A stretch of 64,000 bases of DNA, taken from NCBI GenBank assembly GCA_963713805.1, contig CAVQNF010000024.1, positions 14,136 through 78,135 of the forward strand, read 5' to 3'. Under the pieces are notes generated by a model. The model searched no databases, was not told the DNA's origin, and was given only the letters and a program-made list of their open reading frames with translations. This document shows, piece by piece, positions 26,554 through 35,634 of the stretch (the first letter of the stretch is position 1; each line of letters starts with the position of its first letter). This stretch comes from GAS188 sp963713805 (GTDB taxonomy: Bacteria; Pseudomonadota; Alphaproteobacteria; Rhizobiales; Beijerinckiaceae). Position numbers and translations under genes: made by a program.

Positions 26554-27663
26554 ATGCCCGAATTCTCGAGTCATCAGAACGCGGCGCTCAAGGCGGTCTC
26601 CGCCTGGCTGAAGGCAAGGCGCAAGGGGCAGAGCGCACCGCAAGTCTTCCGCCTGTTCGGCTATGCCGGCACGGGCAAGACGACGTTGGCGCGGCACCTT
26701 GCTCAAAGCGTCTCGGGAAAGGTTCTGTTCGCCGCCTTCACAGGCAAGGCCGCCCTCGTCATGCGCAGCAAGGGCTGTTCCGGCGCTTCCACCATTCACA
26801 GCCTGATCTACAGGGCGCTTGAAAGCGGCGACAAGACCCCGAATTTCGAGCTGTGGGACGATTCGCCCGCCTCCCAGGCCAAGCTCATCGTCATCGACGA
26901 ATGCTCGATGGTGGATGCCGAGCTGGGGCGCGACCTCTTGTCCTTCCGCGCGCCTCTCCTTGTCCTCGGCGACCCGGCGCAGCTTCCCCCGGTCCAGGGC
27001 GGCGGCTTCTTCACCGACGCCGAGCCCGATGCGATGCTGACCGAGGTGCATCGCCAGGCGCAGGACGATCCGATCGTGCGCCTGTCGATGCAGGTGCGCG
27101 AGGGGCAGCGCCTCAGCTTCGGCGAATATGGAATGTCGCAGGTCGTCAAGCGCGCGCAACTCGATCCCGCGCGGGTGCTTGCCACCGATCAGGTGCTCGT
27201 CGGCCGCAACGCGACGCGGCGCGCCTATAATGGGCGCATGCGCGAACGACGAGGTTTTGCCGAGCTTCTGCCGCTCGCCGGAGACAAGCTCGTCTGCCTG
27301 CGCAACAACCGCAAGAAGGGGCTGTTCAACGGAGGCCTCTGGCAGGTCAAGGAGCGACGCAACCGCAAGTCGGGCACCCTCGCGATGCGGCTTGCTCCCG
27401 ACGAGGATATGGGCGGGCGCCCCATCAAGGTCTCGGTGCGGCCGGAATGCTTCACCGGGAATTTCGAGGCTCTCACATGGGAACAGCGCAAGACCTATGA
27501 CGAGTTCGACTACGGCTATGTTCTGACGGTGCACAAGTCGCAGGGCTCGCAATGGGACGACGTGGTGCTTTTCGATGAGAGCTTTGCCTTCCCGGAAAGC
27601 CGCGAGCGCTGGCTCTACACCGGCATCACGCGAGCGGCGAAGCGGTTGACGATCGTGGCGTAG
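26554..27663 (+). CDS. RecD-like ATP-dependent DNA helicase
   Basis: A 369-residue superfamily 1 helicase. Walker A is FGYAGTGKTTLARH (about residue 36), Walker B VIDECSMVDAEL, motif III LVLGDPAQLPPV, and the C-terminal UvrD_C_2 motif DYGYVLTVHKSQGSQWDDVVLFDES with TGITRAAKRL. Such short RecD-like proteins are also seen in phage-derived and chromosomal contexts; they unwind DNA 5' to 3' but their cellular role is generally unknown. Lacks the RecD2 N-terminal domain. The frame starts right after the acetamidase gene, so co-transcription is possible. Confidence 0.88.
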   Translation: MPEFSSHQNAALKAVSAWLKARRKGQSAPQVFRLFGYAGTGKTTLARHLAQSVSGKVLFAAFTGKAALVMRSKGCSGASTIHSLIYRALESGDKTPNFELWDDSPASQAKLIVIDECSMVDAELGRDLLSFRAPLLVLGDPAQLPPVQGGGFFTDAEPDAMLTEVHRQAQDDPIVRLSMQVREGQRLSFGEYGMSQVVKRAQLDPARVLATDQVLVGRNATRRAYNGRMRERRGFAELLPLAGDKLVCLRNNRKKGLFNGGLWQVKERRNRKSGTLAMRLAPDEDMGGRPIKVSVRPECFTGNFEALTWEQRKTYDEFDYGYVLTVHKSQGSQWDDVVLFDESFAFPESRERWLYTGITRAAKRLTIVA

Positions 27664-27865
27664 AATTCGACCCTGGCTCATGCTGCGCGGGGCGAGGCCG
27701 CGATCGAGCCAGATCGGCGTTGGATGCAAGCCGCTTCAAGGGAATTCACCGGGTTCCGGCGCATGTTCTTGGGTGCGATGCGGCATTTGGCCTGCGCCCG
27801 GGCGGGAACCATCAAATTCGCCAGACGTTTCAAAGAGGAAGATCAACAATCTCGAGGAGATGTCC

Positions 27866-28102
27866 ATGCGAATTCCCGTCACGATTCTTGCCCTTGCGAC
27901 GGCGATGTCCATCGCCGCGCCTGCAATGGCGACCGAACGAGGTGCCGTGGGTGGGGCCGTGGCGGGCGGGGCGGTCGGAGCGGCGGTAGGTGGTCCCGTG
28001 GGGGCCGTCGTAGGCGCCGGGACGGGCGCGATCGTCGGTAGTCGCATCAGCGGACACCGATACTACCACCGCCATTATCGGCACTATCGCCACTACTATT
28101 GA
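27866..28102 (+). CDS. Small exported glycine-zipper protein with His/Tyr tail
   Basis: A 78-residue protein: signal peptide MRIPVTILALATAMSIAAPAMA, then a glycine zipper (GAVGGAVAGGAVGAAVGGPV) and a tail HRYYHRHYRHYRHYY made almost only of His, Tyr and Arg. Glycine-zipper segments pack in membranes, and the His-rich tail could bind metal; both are inference. GAGGA lies 7 bp before the ATG at 27866. Alphaproteobacteria often carry several such small proteins of unknown role. It stands alone. Confidence 0.72.
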   Translation: MRIPVTILALATAMSIAAPAMATERGAVGGAVAGGAVGAAVGGPVGAVVGAGTGAIVGSRISGHRYYHRHYRHYRHYY

Positions 28103-28194
28103 GGCTGGCCTGCCGGCAAAGCCTCGCGCTTCGGCCTAGGCCGTTGGCGAGGCGTTCAGGCACGCCTCGCGCCTCTCAAGCGGGGGGCCACGCG

Positions 28195-28563
28195 ATGGTA
28201 CGGTTGACGCTGAAACGCATCTACGCGCCGCCCGGTCCGGAAGACGGGACGCGGATTTTGATCGATCGGCTTTGGCCGCGAGGCATGGCCCGCGACAAGG
28301 CGCGCATCGATCTTTGGCTCAAGGAAATCGCGCCGAGCCAAGCGCTGCGCAAGCGCTTTCATGGGAGACGCGATGGGTGGGAGGCGTTTCGCGCGGCTTA
28401 TGCAGCGGAACTCGAAGACGAGGCACATCAAGCAGCCGTGCAAGACATTCTCGGCCGCCTCAGGGAAGGCCCGGTGACCTTGCTCTACGCCGCGCGTGAC
28501 GAGGAACGCAACAATGCGGTCGCGCTCAAAGCCTGGCTCGAACGGCACATGAAGCGCAGGTGA
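28195..28563 (+). CDS. DUF488 family protein
   Basis: A 122-residue cytosolic protein of the DUF488 family (YeaO-like). The signature is DGTRILIDRLWPRGMARDKARIDLWLKEIAPSQALRKRFHG, followed by GPVTLLYAARDEERNNAVALKAWLE. The molecular function is not established. The ATG at 28195 was chosen since it is preceded by a GGGGGG run and matches family N-termini (MVRLTLKRIYAPP). A single gene. Confidence 0.85.
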   Translation: MVRLTLKRIYAPPGPEDGTRILIDRLWPRGMARDKARIDLWLKEIAPSQALRKRFHGRRDGWEAFRAAYAAELEDEAHQAAVQDILGRLREGPVTLLYAARDEERNNAVALKAWLERHMKRR

Positions 28564-29040
28564 TCTTGCCCGCGCTGCGGCAAGCTCATCGGGCAAAACG
28601 ATCCTCGCGACCCGAGTTTTGCTCCGACCCTGATCCTCCATGACCTTCCTGCACCGCGCACCCAGTCATCCTCCGCCCCGCTCGCGCCCATGGCCGACTG
28701 AATTTGCGGAAGGTGCGTTGGTCCCGGAACACGCCGCCTCCTGGCCAAAGCTTTCCGAAGGGCAGCTTTCTCAATCTTCCACGTCTTGCGGCTCCTGCGC
28801 TCCGGCGGGCTCGGGGATGGCACGAGGTGACCGAATGCCTATATTAGAATGTAGAGAGGGGCAGCGGGAAATGCTGAGCCGGCACGGACGCGCGATTGTC
28901 GTGCAACGCTTAAATGGAGCGGGGTATTCAAGGCCTTCTCACAAGGATAGAATGCCGCCTATTTCCTGGCGCCATCGTGCACCGGTGTGACGCTGGCACA
29001 AGATATTCTGAGAAAAACGAACAAACGGGATTGAACCGTC
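28564..29040. other. Intergenic region of about 480 bp, no gene seen
   Basis: Between the DUF488 gene and the Gre-factor gene. It has an inverted repeat just after the DUF488 stop (TTGCCCG at 28566, CGGGCAA at 28590) without a T-run, perhaps a weak terminator. Near 28835-28870 the sequence is AT-richer (TATATTAGAATG) and could hold the promoter of the next gene. No convincing coding frame. Confidence 0.5.
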
Positions 29041-29508
29041 ATGAGCAGGGCATTTGTAAAAGAACAGGAAGACGCGGAATCGTTCGACACCTTGCCCGAC
29101 CGACCGCTGTCGCCCCATCCGAATTTCGTCACTGCCGAAGGCTTGGCAGCGATCGAAAGCGAACTCGCGCGCGCGCAGAGCGAGTTCGACGCCGCAAATG
29201 CCGCCGGTGATCGCGCGCTTGCGGCCAAGGCCGCACGGGATTTGCGCTACTTCACTTCGCGGCGGGCAACCGCGCAAGTCATCGCGCCACCGCGAGCCGC
29301 CGATCGCGTGCAGTTCGGTTCGACGGTGACGATCGACCGGGCCGACGGTCAACGTCAGAAGTTTCGCATCGTGGGTGAAGACGAAGCCGACCCCGCTCAC
29401 GGCACGCTTTCTCAGGCGTCGCCTCTCGCGCGCGCGCTCGCCGGCAAGAGCGTCGGCGACACGGTCCAGGCAGGGAATATGGAAGCGGAGATCGTCGAGA
29501 TCGAGTGA
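29041..29508 (+). CDS. GreA/GreB-type transcription elongation factor
   Basis: A 155-residue protein with a family-typical N-terminus MSRAFVKEQEDAESFDTLPDRPLSPHPNFVTAEGLAAIE, an alpha-helical coiled-coil region (about 40-75), and the GreA/GreB C-terminal FKBP-like domain (VQFGSTVTIDRADGQRQKFRIVGEDEADPAHGTLSQASPLARALAGKSVGDTV). Gre factors stimulate RNA polymerase to cleave backtracked RNA. This is the GreB-like branch found as an additional copy in Rhizobiales. The acidic pair at the coiled-coil tip is not obvious, so cleavage activity is uncertain. Convergent with rpoD. Confidence 0.83.
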   Translation: MSRAFVKEQEDAESFDTLPDRPLSPHPNFVTAEGLAAIESELARAQSEFDAANAAGDRALAAKAARDLRYFTSRRATAQVIAPPRAADRVQFGSTVTIDRADGQRQKFRIVGEDEADPAHGTLSQASPLARALAGKSVGDTVQAGNMEAEIVEIE

Positions 29509-29544
29509 ACGGCCCCTGCCCGATCGGGGCGTTTCACGACGGCC

Positions 29545-31666
29545 TCAATTGTCCAGGAAGCTCCGCAGCTTGCGACTGCGGCTCGGGTGCTTGAGCTTGC
29601 GCAGCGCCTTCGCCTCGATCTGTCGGATGCGCTCGCGCGTCACCGAGAATTGCTGACCGACCTCTTCCAGCGTGTGGTCCGTGTTCATGCCGATTCCGAA
29701 ACGCATGCGCAGCACGCGCTCTTCGCGCGGCGTGAGCGAGGCCAAGACGCGCGTCGTCGTCTCGCGCAAGTTCGACTGGATCGCGGCTTCGACCGGCAAG
29801 ACCGCGTTCTTGTCCTCGATGAAGTCGCCGAGATGTGAATCCTCTTCATCCCCGATTGGCGTCTCGAGGGAGATCGGCTCCTTGGCGATCTTCAGGACCT
29901 TGCGTACTTTCTCGAGCGGCATGCCGAGCTTCTCGGCGAGTTCCTCAGGCGTCGGTTCGCGGCCGATCTCATGTAGCATCTGACGCGAGGTTCGGACGAT
30001 CTTGTTGATCGTCTCGATCATATGCACCGGGATGCGGATGGTGCGCGCCTGATCGGCGATCGAACGGGTGATGGCCTGCCTGATCCACCAGGTGGCATAG
30101 GTCGAGAATTTGTAGCCCCGCCTGTACCTCGAATTTGTCGACGGCCTTCATCAAGCCGATGTTGCCTTCCTGGATCAAATCCAGAAACTGCAAGCCGCGG
30201 TTCGTGTATTTCTTGGCGATCGAGATGACGAGGCGCAAATTCGCCTCGACCATTTCCTTTTTTGCCTGGCGCGCCTCGCGCTCGCCTTTCTGAACCATGG
30301 CGACGATCTTGCGGAACTCCGAAATCTCGAGCCCCGTCTCCGTCGCCAGATCGTGGATGTGCGAGCGGATTTCCTTGACCTTCTCGCGATCGTTCTTGAT
30401 CAGCCCTTTCCAGCCCTTGGCGCCGAGCTTGGAAACCCGCAAGATCCATTTCGGATCGAGCTCGGCACCCTGATAATGCTTGAGAAAATCCGTGCGCTGC
30501 ACGCCGTGGCTTTCCGAGAGGCGCATCAGGCGACCCTCGAAACCGACGAGCCGCTTGTTGATGTCGTAAAGCTGCTCGACCAGCATCTCGATACGGTTGT
30601 TGTGCAGCGACAGCGACTTCACATCCGCGATCACCGTCTGCTTGAGCTTCTTGTATTTGCGTTCCTGGGCCGGCGTGAGCGTCGTGTTCTCGAGGCGTCC
30701 GGCGACGAGTTGATCCTGCAGCCGACGCAGCTTCTTGTAGTCGTCCGCGATGCGGTCGAAAATCTCGAGCACGCGCGGCTTAAGTTCCGCTTCCATGGCG
30801 GAAAGAGAGATGTTCAATTCGAGATCGTCGTCGAAATCCGCCTCGGTGGGCAACGCCCCGTCCGCGCCCTCGGAAGCCTCTTCGCCGAGAATTTGCCGCT
30901 CCGGGCGCTGAAACGCAGCGGCGGCCGGACGGGGCTGAAAGGCCGCGGGCCCTTGCGGTGCGCCGGTAGGGGGAAATGGGCGCGGCCCGCCAAAGGGCGC
31001 AGGCGCGCCGGCCCCCCCGAGCGTCGCCACGTCGATCTCCACTTTCGGGGCCGCCTTGGCATCGGGGCCCGCATAGGTCGCTTCGAGGTCGATGATGTCG
31101 CGCAGGAGCGCCTTGGCATCGTTCAGCTCGTCGCGCCAGATGATGATCGCCTGGAAGGTGAGCGGGCTCTCGCAAAGGCCCGCGATCATCGCCTCGCGTC
31201 CGGCCTCGATGCGCTTGGCGATCGCGATCTCACCCTCGCGCGACAAGAGCTCGACTGCTCCCATCTCGCGCAGATACATCCGCACCGGGTCATCGGTGCG
31301 ATCGATAGGTTCGGAGGGTTTGTCGAGCTTGACGGGGACGCTGCGCGGCGCGTCGATGAGGTCGCCGCCCTCCTCCTCGTCGTCTGGCTCGGCGGTTTCT
31401 TCGCGCGCTTCGGGGTCCGTGTCGTCGCTTTCGACGACGTTGATCCCCATGTCCGAGAGCATGGCGAGGATGTCCTCGATCTGCTCCGACGACACTTCCT
31501 GGGAAGGCAGAACGGAATTGAGCTCCTGATGAGTGACGAAGCCTCTCTTTTTGGAGACCTTGATCATCCGCTTGACGGCAGCATCCGACAGATCGAGGAG
31601 CGGGCCGTCGGCCGCTTCGGCCGGCTTGTCCTTGACTTCTTCGGTCGTGGCGGTCTTCGTCACCAT
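29545..31666 (-). CDS. rpoD: RNA polymerase primary sigma factor RpoD (frameshifted)
   Basis: The housekeeping sigma factor. From the N-terminus: region 1.1 (DLSDAAVKRMIKVSKKRGFVTHQELNSVLP), region 1.2 (DDPVRMYLREMGAVELLSREGEIAIAKRIEAG), a nonconserved region carrying a Pro/Ala-rich stretch, region 2 (ANLRLVISIAKKYTNRGLQFLDLIQEGNIGLMKAVDKFE), then regions 3 and 4 (RERIRQIEAKALRKLKHPSRSRKL). After KFE the frame breaks: one extra base near 30128 changes the expected YRRGYKFSTYATWW into VQAGLQ. Removing it restores regions 2.3-4. An essential gene is broken at one base, so a sequence error is the simplest cause. Start at 31666 has GGAG upstream; an ATG at 31774 is possible. Downstream of dnaG. 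Confidence 0.92.
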
Positions 31667-31774
31667 CAGATGGGCTCCAGGATTTCGTTTCGGCGCCGCG
31701 GCGCCGACGGGCTTGGATGGGCTCGTTGCGCGCTTCGCAGCGGATCGGAGCCGAGTGGACGGGTTCGAACTCAT

Positions 31775-32185
31775 GGCACGAAAGACACAAACGCCGGCTT
31801 CCGCATCTTGACCACGCGTCCGGCTGGTTCAGGGCGATCCCGATAGAGAGGCAATGTGATTCGGCTTAAATCCCTCTTAAGTCCCATGTCGGGCCCTGCG
31901 ATAGCTCGGCCTTGGGGTAAGCGTCCCATCAGCGGGGATGGTGACGCGTTCAACCTTTGGCTCAAAAAACGAACTTAACGCCTTCGTATCCTTCACGAAG
32001 GCGAAGCGCCCCACTGCCTCGGCCACATTCATACCTCGAAGCCGACCGCTCAGGCACCCGCAACGAGGGCGCGTGCGCATTCTAGCCTATGTAGCGCGCG
32101 CGCCGGTCGATGCAAGACGGCAACTTGCCACAACCGGCTGATAAAATGCCAATAAACCAGCCTCGCTGTGAATCCGGCATGGCGA
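31775..32185. other. dnaG-rpoD intergenic region of about 410 bp
   Basis: Between dnaG and rpoD on the minus strand. It must carry any internal rpoD promoter. An AT-rich patch around 31850-31880 is the likeliest place. No coding frame with family similarity and no evident terminator was found. Confidence 0.45.
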
Positions 32186-34144
32186 TCATCTCAATACCTT
32201 GTAGGTCGGCGCCTCCGCGAGCACCTGCTCGAGGCTGCGTTCGTCCCCGTGCAGATCCGAGGAAGCGGGCATTTGCTGCAAGGCGGCAAGCCTTGTGTGA
32301 ATATCGGAGAGCCATGCGAGATTCGCTTCCGTCCCCTCGGCGGCGAGTGCGCGCTCGGCGTCGCGAAGCTCGCTGCGAAGCGCTCGCGACAGGTCGTGCA
32401 ATCCGATTGCCTGACGCAACGCGGCTTCGATGTCGGACACGGCGCCCGTTTGGACGAGAAACCGATCATCGCCGGGACGCAGCTTGCGCGTCAGCGTCGC
32501 GCGAAGCTCGGCGATCCTTGCCGCGTTGTTGCGGGCTGCCCCCCCTTCGCGCTCGTTCTCGAATGCATGGTCGTGGAGAAGCATATGGGCGAGCTCGCGC
32601 GCGTCCCGATCCGAGAAGGCGAGGCTCGACAGGTCCTCGGTGAGTTCGTGAAGGAGATCGCGCCTGGCGTCGAGCGCGAGCACGATCAGAGCTTCCTGCG
32701 CGGCGCCGGGATGAGTGCCGCTGAAGGTCGCCGCGCTGGCAAGCCCCGGACTCGGCACGGCGGGTGCTTGCGGCCGCCAGTCGGGACGATCCCAGCGCCG
32801 CTTGTCACGGGGCGCATAGGGCCGCTCACGCGGGAAGCTCCGCTCGGGGAAGCGGTCTCCACGACGAATGGGACCTCGCGGCGCTATGCCGCGCAGGCGT
32901 TCGGCAACCTCCGCCTCATAATGGCGTCGCGCCACAGGATCGCCCACCCGCGCCACGGCCTCGCGCAGGCGGCGCTCGAGCGCGGCGCGCCGCTCCGGCG
33001 TATCGAGGGGTCCCGTCGCGATCTCGCGCGTCCACAGCACCTCGGAAAGCGGGCGCGCCGCCCCGAGCACGGTCTCGACCGCGGAAGAGCCCGCCGCGCG
33101 AACGAGGTCGTCGGGGTCCTGGCCTTGAGGCAGGAAGGCGAAGCGCACGCTCTTTCCCGGCGCAAGCATCGCGAGCGCGAGATCGACGGCGCGGAAGGCC
33201 GCCCGCTGGCCCGCCTTGTCGCCGTCGAAGCACAGGATCGGCTCCTCCGCCATGCGCCAGAGCAGCGCCATCTGGTCCTCGGTCAAGGCGGTGCCGAGCG
33301 GTGCGACGGTCTCGGCAAAACCGGCGGCGCTCATGGCGATAACGTCCATATAGCCCTCGACCGCAACCACCCTGCCCTTTTCATGGGCTGCCTTTCGCGC
33401 GCGGTGCTGGTTGAACAGCAAGGAGCCCTTGTGGAAGAGCGGCGTCTCGGGGGAATTGAGATATTTCGCCGAGACCTCCGGGTCGAGGGTGCGGCCGCCG
33501 AACGCAATGACCCGGCCGCGCCCGTCCTGGATCGGGAACATCACGCGGTTGCGAAAGCGATCATAGGCGACCGGTATGTCGGGGCCGGACACCAGGAGAC
33601 CGGCCTCCACCATGGTTTCGACATCGACGCCCTTGCCGGCGAGGTGATCGCGCAGGCCATGACGATCGGCGGTCGCATAGCCGAGGCGGAATTCGGCCCG
33701 CGCCGCGTCGGCGAGCCCGCGGCCCGAAAGATATTCGCGCGCAATTCGTCCTTGCGGTCCCTTGAGCACCGTCTCGAAATAGGCACAGGCCATTTCCGCG
33801 ACCTCGACGAGCCCGGCGCGCTTCTTCTCCTGGCGCTCGGCATCGGCCGAACGCGCCGGGAGCGGAACGCCGGCCTCCGCCGCGAGACGCTCCACCGCTT
33901 CAGGGAACGACACGCCTTCGCTCTCGATGACGAAATCGTAGATGTTGCCGTTCTTGCCCGACGAGAAATCGAACCAGGCCTGCTTCTGATCATTGACGAA
34001 GAAGGACGGCGTCTTCTCGGCGTTGAAAGGCGAAAGCCCTTTCCACTCCTTCCCCGCCTTGACGAGACGCACGCGCCGCCCGACCACCTGCGAGACCGGC
34101 AGGCGGGCTTTGATCTCGTCGAGAAGGGAAGCCGAGAAACGCAT
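32186..34144 (-). CDS. dnaG: DNA primase, lacking the CHC2 zinc ligands
   Basis: Makes RNA primers for replication with the DnaB helicase. About 652 residues. The N-terminal CHC2-type domain keeps its fold sequence (RVRLVKAGKEWKGLSPFNAEKTPSFFVNDQKQAWFDFSSGKNGNIYDFV) but the four zinc ligands are replaced (S, N, D/F, S positions), as in a group of Rhizobiales primases. The Toprim core is intact: VVAVEGYMDVIAMS and ILCFDGDKAGQRAA, with DPDD. A proline/arginine-rich linker (about 425-470) leads to the C-terminal helicase-binding domain. Start at 34144 (MRFSASLLDEI) matches family N-termini and has AAGGA upstream; ATG at 34165 is the alternative. Upstream of rpoD as in the macromolecular synthesis operon. 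Confidence 0.93.
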   Translation of the reverse strand: MRFSASLLDEIKARLPVSQVVGRRVRLVKAGKEWKGLSPFNAEKTPSFFVNDQKQAWFDFSSGKNGNIYDFVIESEGVSFPEAVERLAAEAGVPLPARSADAERQEKKRAGLVEVAEMACAYFETVLKGPQGRIAREYLSGRGLADAARAEFRLGYATADRHGLRDHLAGKGVDVETMVEAGLLVSGPDIPVAYDRFRNRVMFPIQDGRGRVIAFGGRTLDPEVSAKYLNSPETPLFHKGSLLFNQHRARKAAHEKGRVVAVEGYMDVIAMSAAGFAETVAPLGTALTEDQMALLWRMAEEPILCFDGDKAGQRAAFRAVDLALAMLAPGKSVRFAFLPQGQDPDDLVRAAGSSAVETVLGAARPLSEVLWTREIATGPLDTPERRAALERRLREAVARVGDPVARRHYEAEVAERLRGIAPRGPIRRGDRFPERSFPRERPYAPRDKRRWDRPDWRPQAPAVPSPGLASAATFSGTHPGAAQEALIVLALDARRDLLHELTEDLSSLAFSDRDARELAHMLLHDHAFENEREGGAARNNAARIAELRATLTRKLRPGDDRFLVQTGAVSDIEAALRQAIGLHDLSRALRSELRDAERALAAEGTEANLAWLSDIHTRLAALQQMPASSDLHGDERSLEQVLAEAPTYKVLR

Positions 34145-34464
34145 GTCGGGCCGATCCTTGGCCATTTCTACCCGACGGACCGCTCGTGGTCACGGCGTTC
34201 CGAAGAACGCCCGACACCGCCGCGCGGATTGTCGCCTGGATAGCGTTATAGCGCGTTTGGGGCGCAAGGATGAGAAAAGCTGCCCGTTGTGCACAGAGCC
34301 TGCGCGTCCTCGAGACCCTGACCGCAAAAAGGCGATGGCACAAATCGATCCTCGGCCAGAGGCGCCGTCGGATCTCGTGAGTCCCCCGGAGAACCCATTT
34401 CCCCATCGTCCAGATTGCGGCACAACTTCGTTCGAGCGCCATGCGTCGGCTTGGAGATCGTCTG

Positions 34465-35442
34465 TTGAAAACCCGAATCACCGAGATGTTCGCCATCCGC
34501 TACCCGATCGTGCAGGGTGGCATGCAATGGGTCGGGCGGGCCGAGCTCGCCGCGGCCGTCTCCAACGCGGGCGGGCTCGGCATCATCACGGCGCTCACCC
34601 AGCCCACCCCCGAAGACCTCGCCAAGGAGATTCGGCGCTGTCGTGACATGACCGATCAGCCCTTCGGCGTGAACCTGACGATCCTCCCCTCGCTGCGCGC
34701 CATCTCGCATGCCGAATTCGCGCAAGCGATCATCGAGTCGCGCGTCAAGATCGTCGAGACCGCGGGTCGCAACCCCGAACCCTATCTCGCCGGCTTCAAG
34801 CAGGCCGGCATCAAGGTGATCCACAAATGCACCTCCGTCCGGCACAGCCTCAAGGCGCAGGCGATCGGCTGCGATGCGGTCAGCGTCGACGGCTTCGAAT
34901 GTGCCGGCCATCCCGGCGAGGACGACATCCCCGGTCTCATCCTTTTGCCGCGAGCCGCCGAGCAACTGACCATTCCCTTCATCGCTTCCGGGGGCATCGC
35001 GGATGCGCGCGGTTTCGTCGCGGCCTTGGCACTCGGCGCCGATGGCATCAATATGGGAACGCGCTTCATGGCGACCGTCGAAGCGCCCATCCATCCCAAC
35101 ATCAAGGAACGCATCGTGGCCGCGAGCGAGCTCGACACCGCTCTTTTGATGCGGCACCTGCGCAACACGGCCCGCTACTTTCGCAACCGTGTCGCCGACG
35201 ATGCGCTCGCCGTCGAGCGCGACAAGGGCGCGGAATTGACGATCGCGGATCTTGCCCCTTTCGTGAGCGGGCAACGGGGCAAGATCGTCTATGAAGGCGG
35301 CGATGCGGATGCAGGCGTGTGGTCCGCCGGCCTTGCGGTCGGATTGATTCACGACATCCCGACCTGCGAGGAACTGATCTCGCGCATCGTGCGCGAAGCG
35401 GGCGAGATCGTGACGGGCCGTCTCGCCGAAGCGATGGGTTGA
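34465..35442 (+). CDS. Nitronate monooxygenase (2-nitropropane dioxygenase type)
   Basis: FMN enzyme that oxidises alkyl nitronates such as the toxin propionate-3-nitronate. The 325-residue protein has a TIM-barrel fold: YPIVQGGMQWVGRAELAAAVSNAGGLGIITA, CDAVSVDGFECAGHPGEDD, IPFIASGGIADARGFVAALALGADGINMGTRFMAT. It contains the catalytic-His region in VDGFECAGHPGE. The start is taken as TTG at 34465 (reading MKTRITEMFAIRYP), because GGAG stands 8 bp upstream and family proteins begin MKTRITELF; an ATG 24 bp upstream lacks support. Divergent from dnaG and unlinked to galU. Confidence 0.87.
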   Translation: MKTRITEMFAIRYPIVQGGMQWVGRAELAAAVSNAGGLGIITALTQPTPEDLAKEIRRCRDMTDQPFGVNLTILPSLRAISHAEFAQAIIESRVKIVETAGRNPEPYLAGFKQAGIKVIHKCTSVRHSLKAQAIGCDAVSVDGFECAGHPGEDDIPGLILLPRAAEQLTIPFIASGGIADARGFVAALALGADGINMGTRFMATVEAPIHPNIKERIVAASELDTALLMRHLRNTARYFRNRVADDALAVERDKGAELTIADLAPFVSGQRGKIVYEGGDADAGVWSAGLAVGLIHDIPTCEELISRIVREAGEIVTGRLAEAMG

Positions 35443-35634
35443 ACCTGGCCAGCGTCAGACGCGTCCGCGCCGTTTCGCGCAGGCTCCGAACCGAGCCTCG
35501 GGTCCAAGCTGATCGCGCTTGCGCTTCTCGCCGCGCCCGGTACCGCGGTTGGGATCGGAGTATATTCGGGCGAGAGCAAGCACCTGTCTCGTGGGCGCGA
35601 GATGGCAGCGCCCATCCTTCGCACCCGGTTCATT

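Noticed and set aside
27672..27711. Inverted repeat CTGGCTC...GAGCCAG after the helicase gene as a terminator
   Set aside because: Long loop and no T-run, so it is a poor terminator candidate.
29545..31666. Programmed frameshift in rpoD
   Set aside because: No slippery heptamer, internal ribosome site or pseudoknot at 30128, and the same kind of single-base insertion occurs in unrelated genes.
30353..31846. Long plus-strand frame opposite rpoD
   Set aside because: Antisense shadow of the GC-rich sigma factor gene, without family features.
32168..34243. Long plus-strand frame opposite dnaG (691 codons)
   Set aside because: Antisense shadow: rich in Arg, Ala and His with no domain, while DnaG motifs are complete on the other strand.
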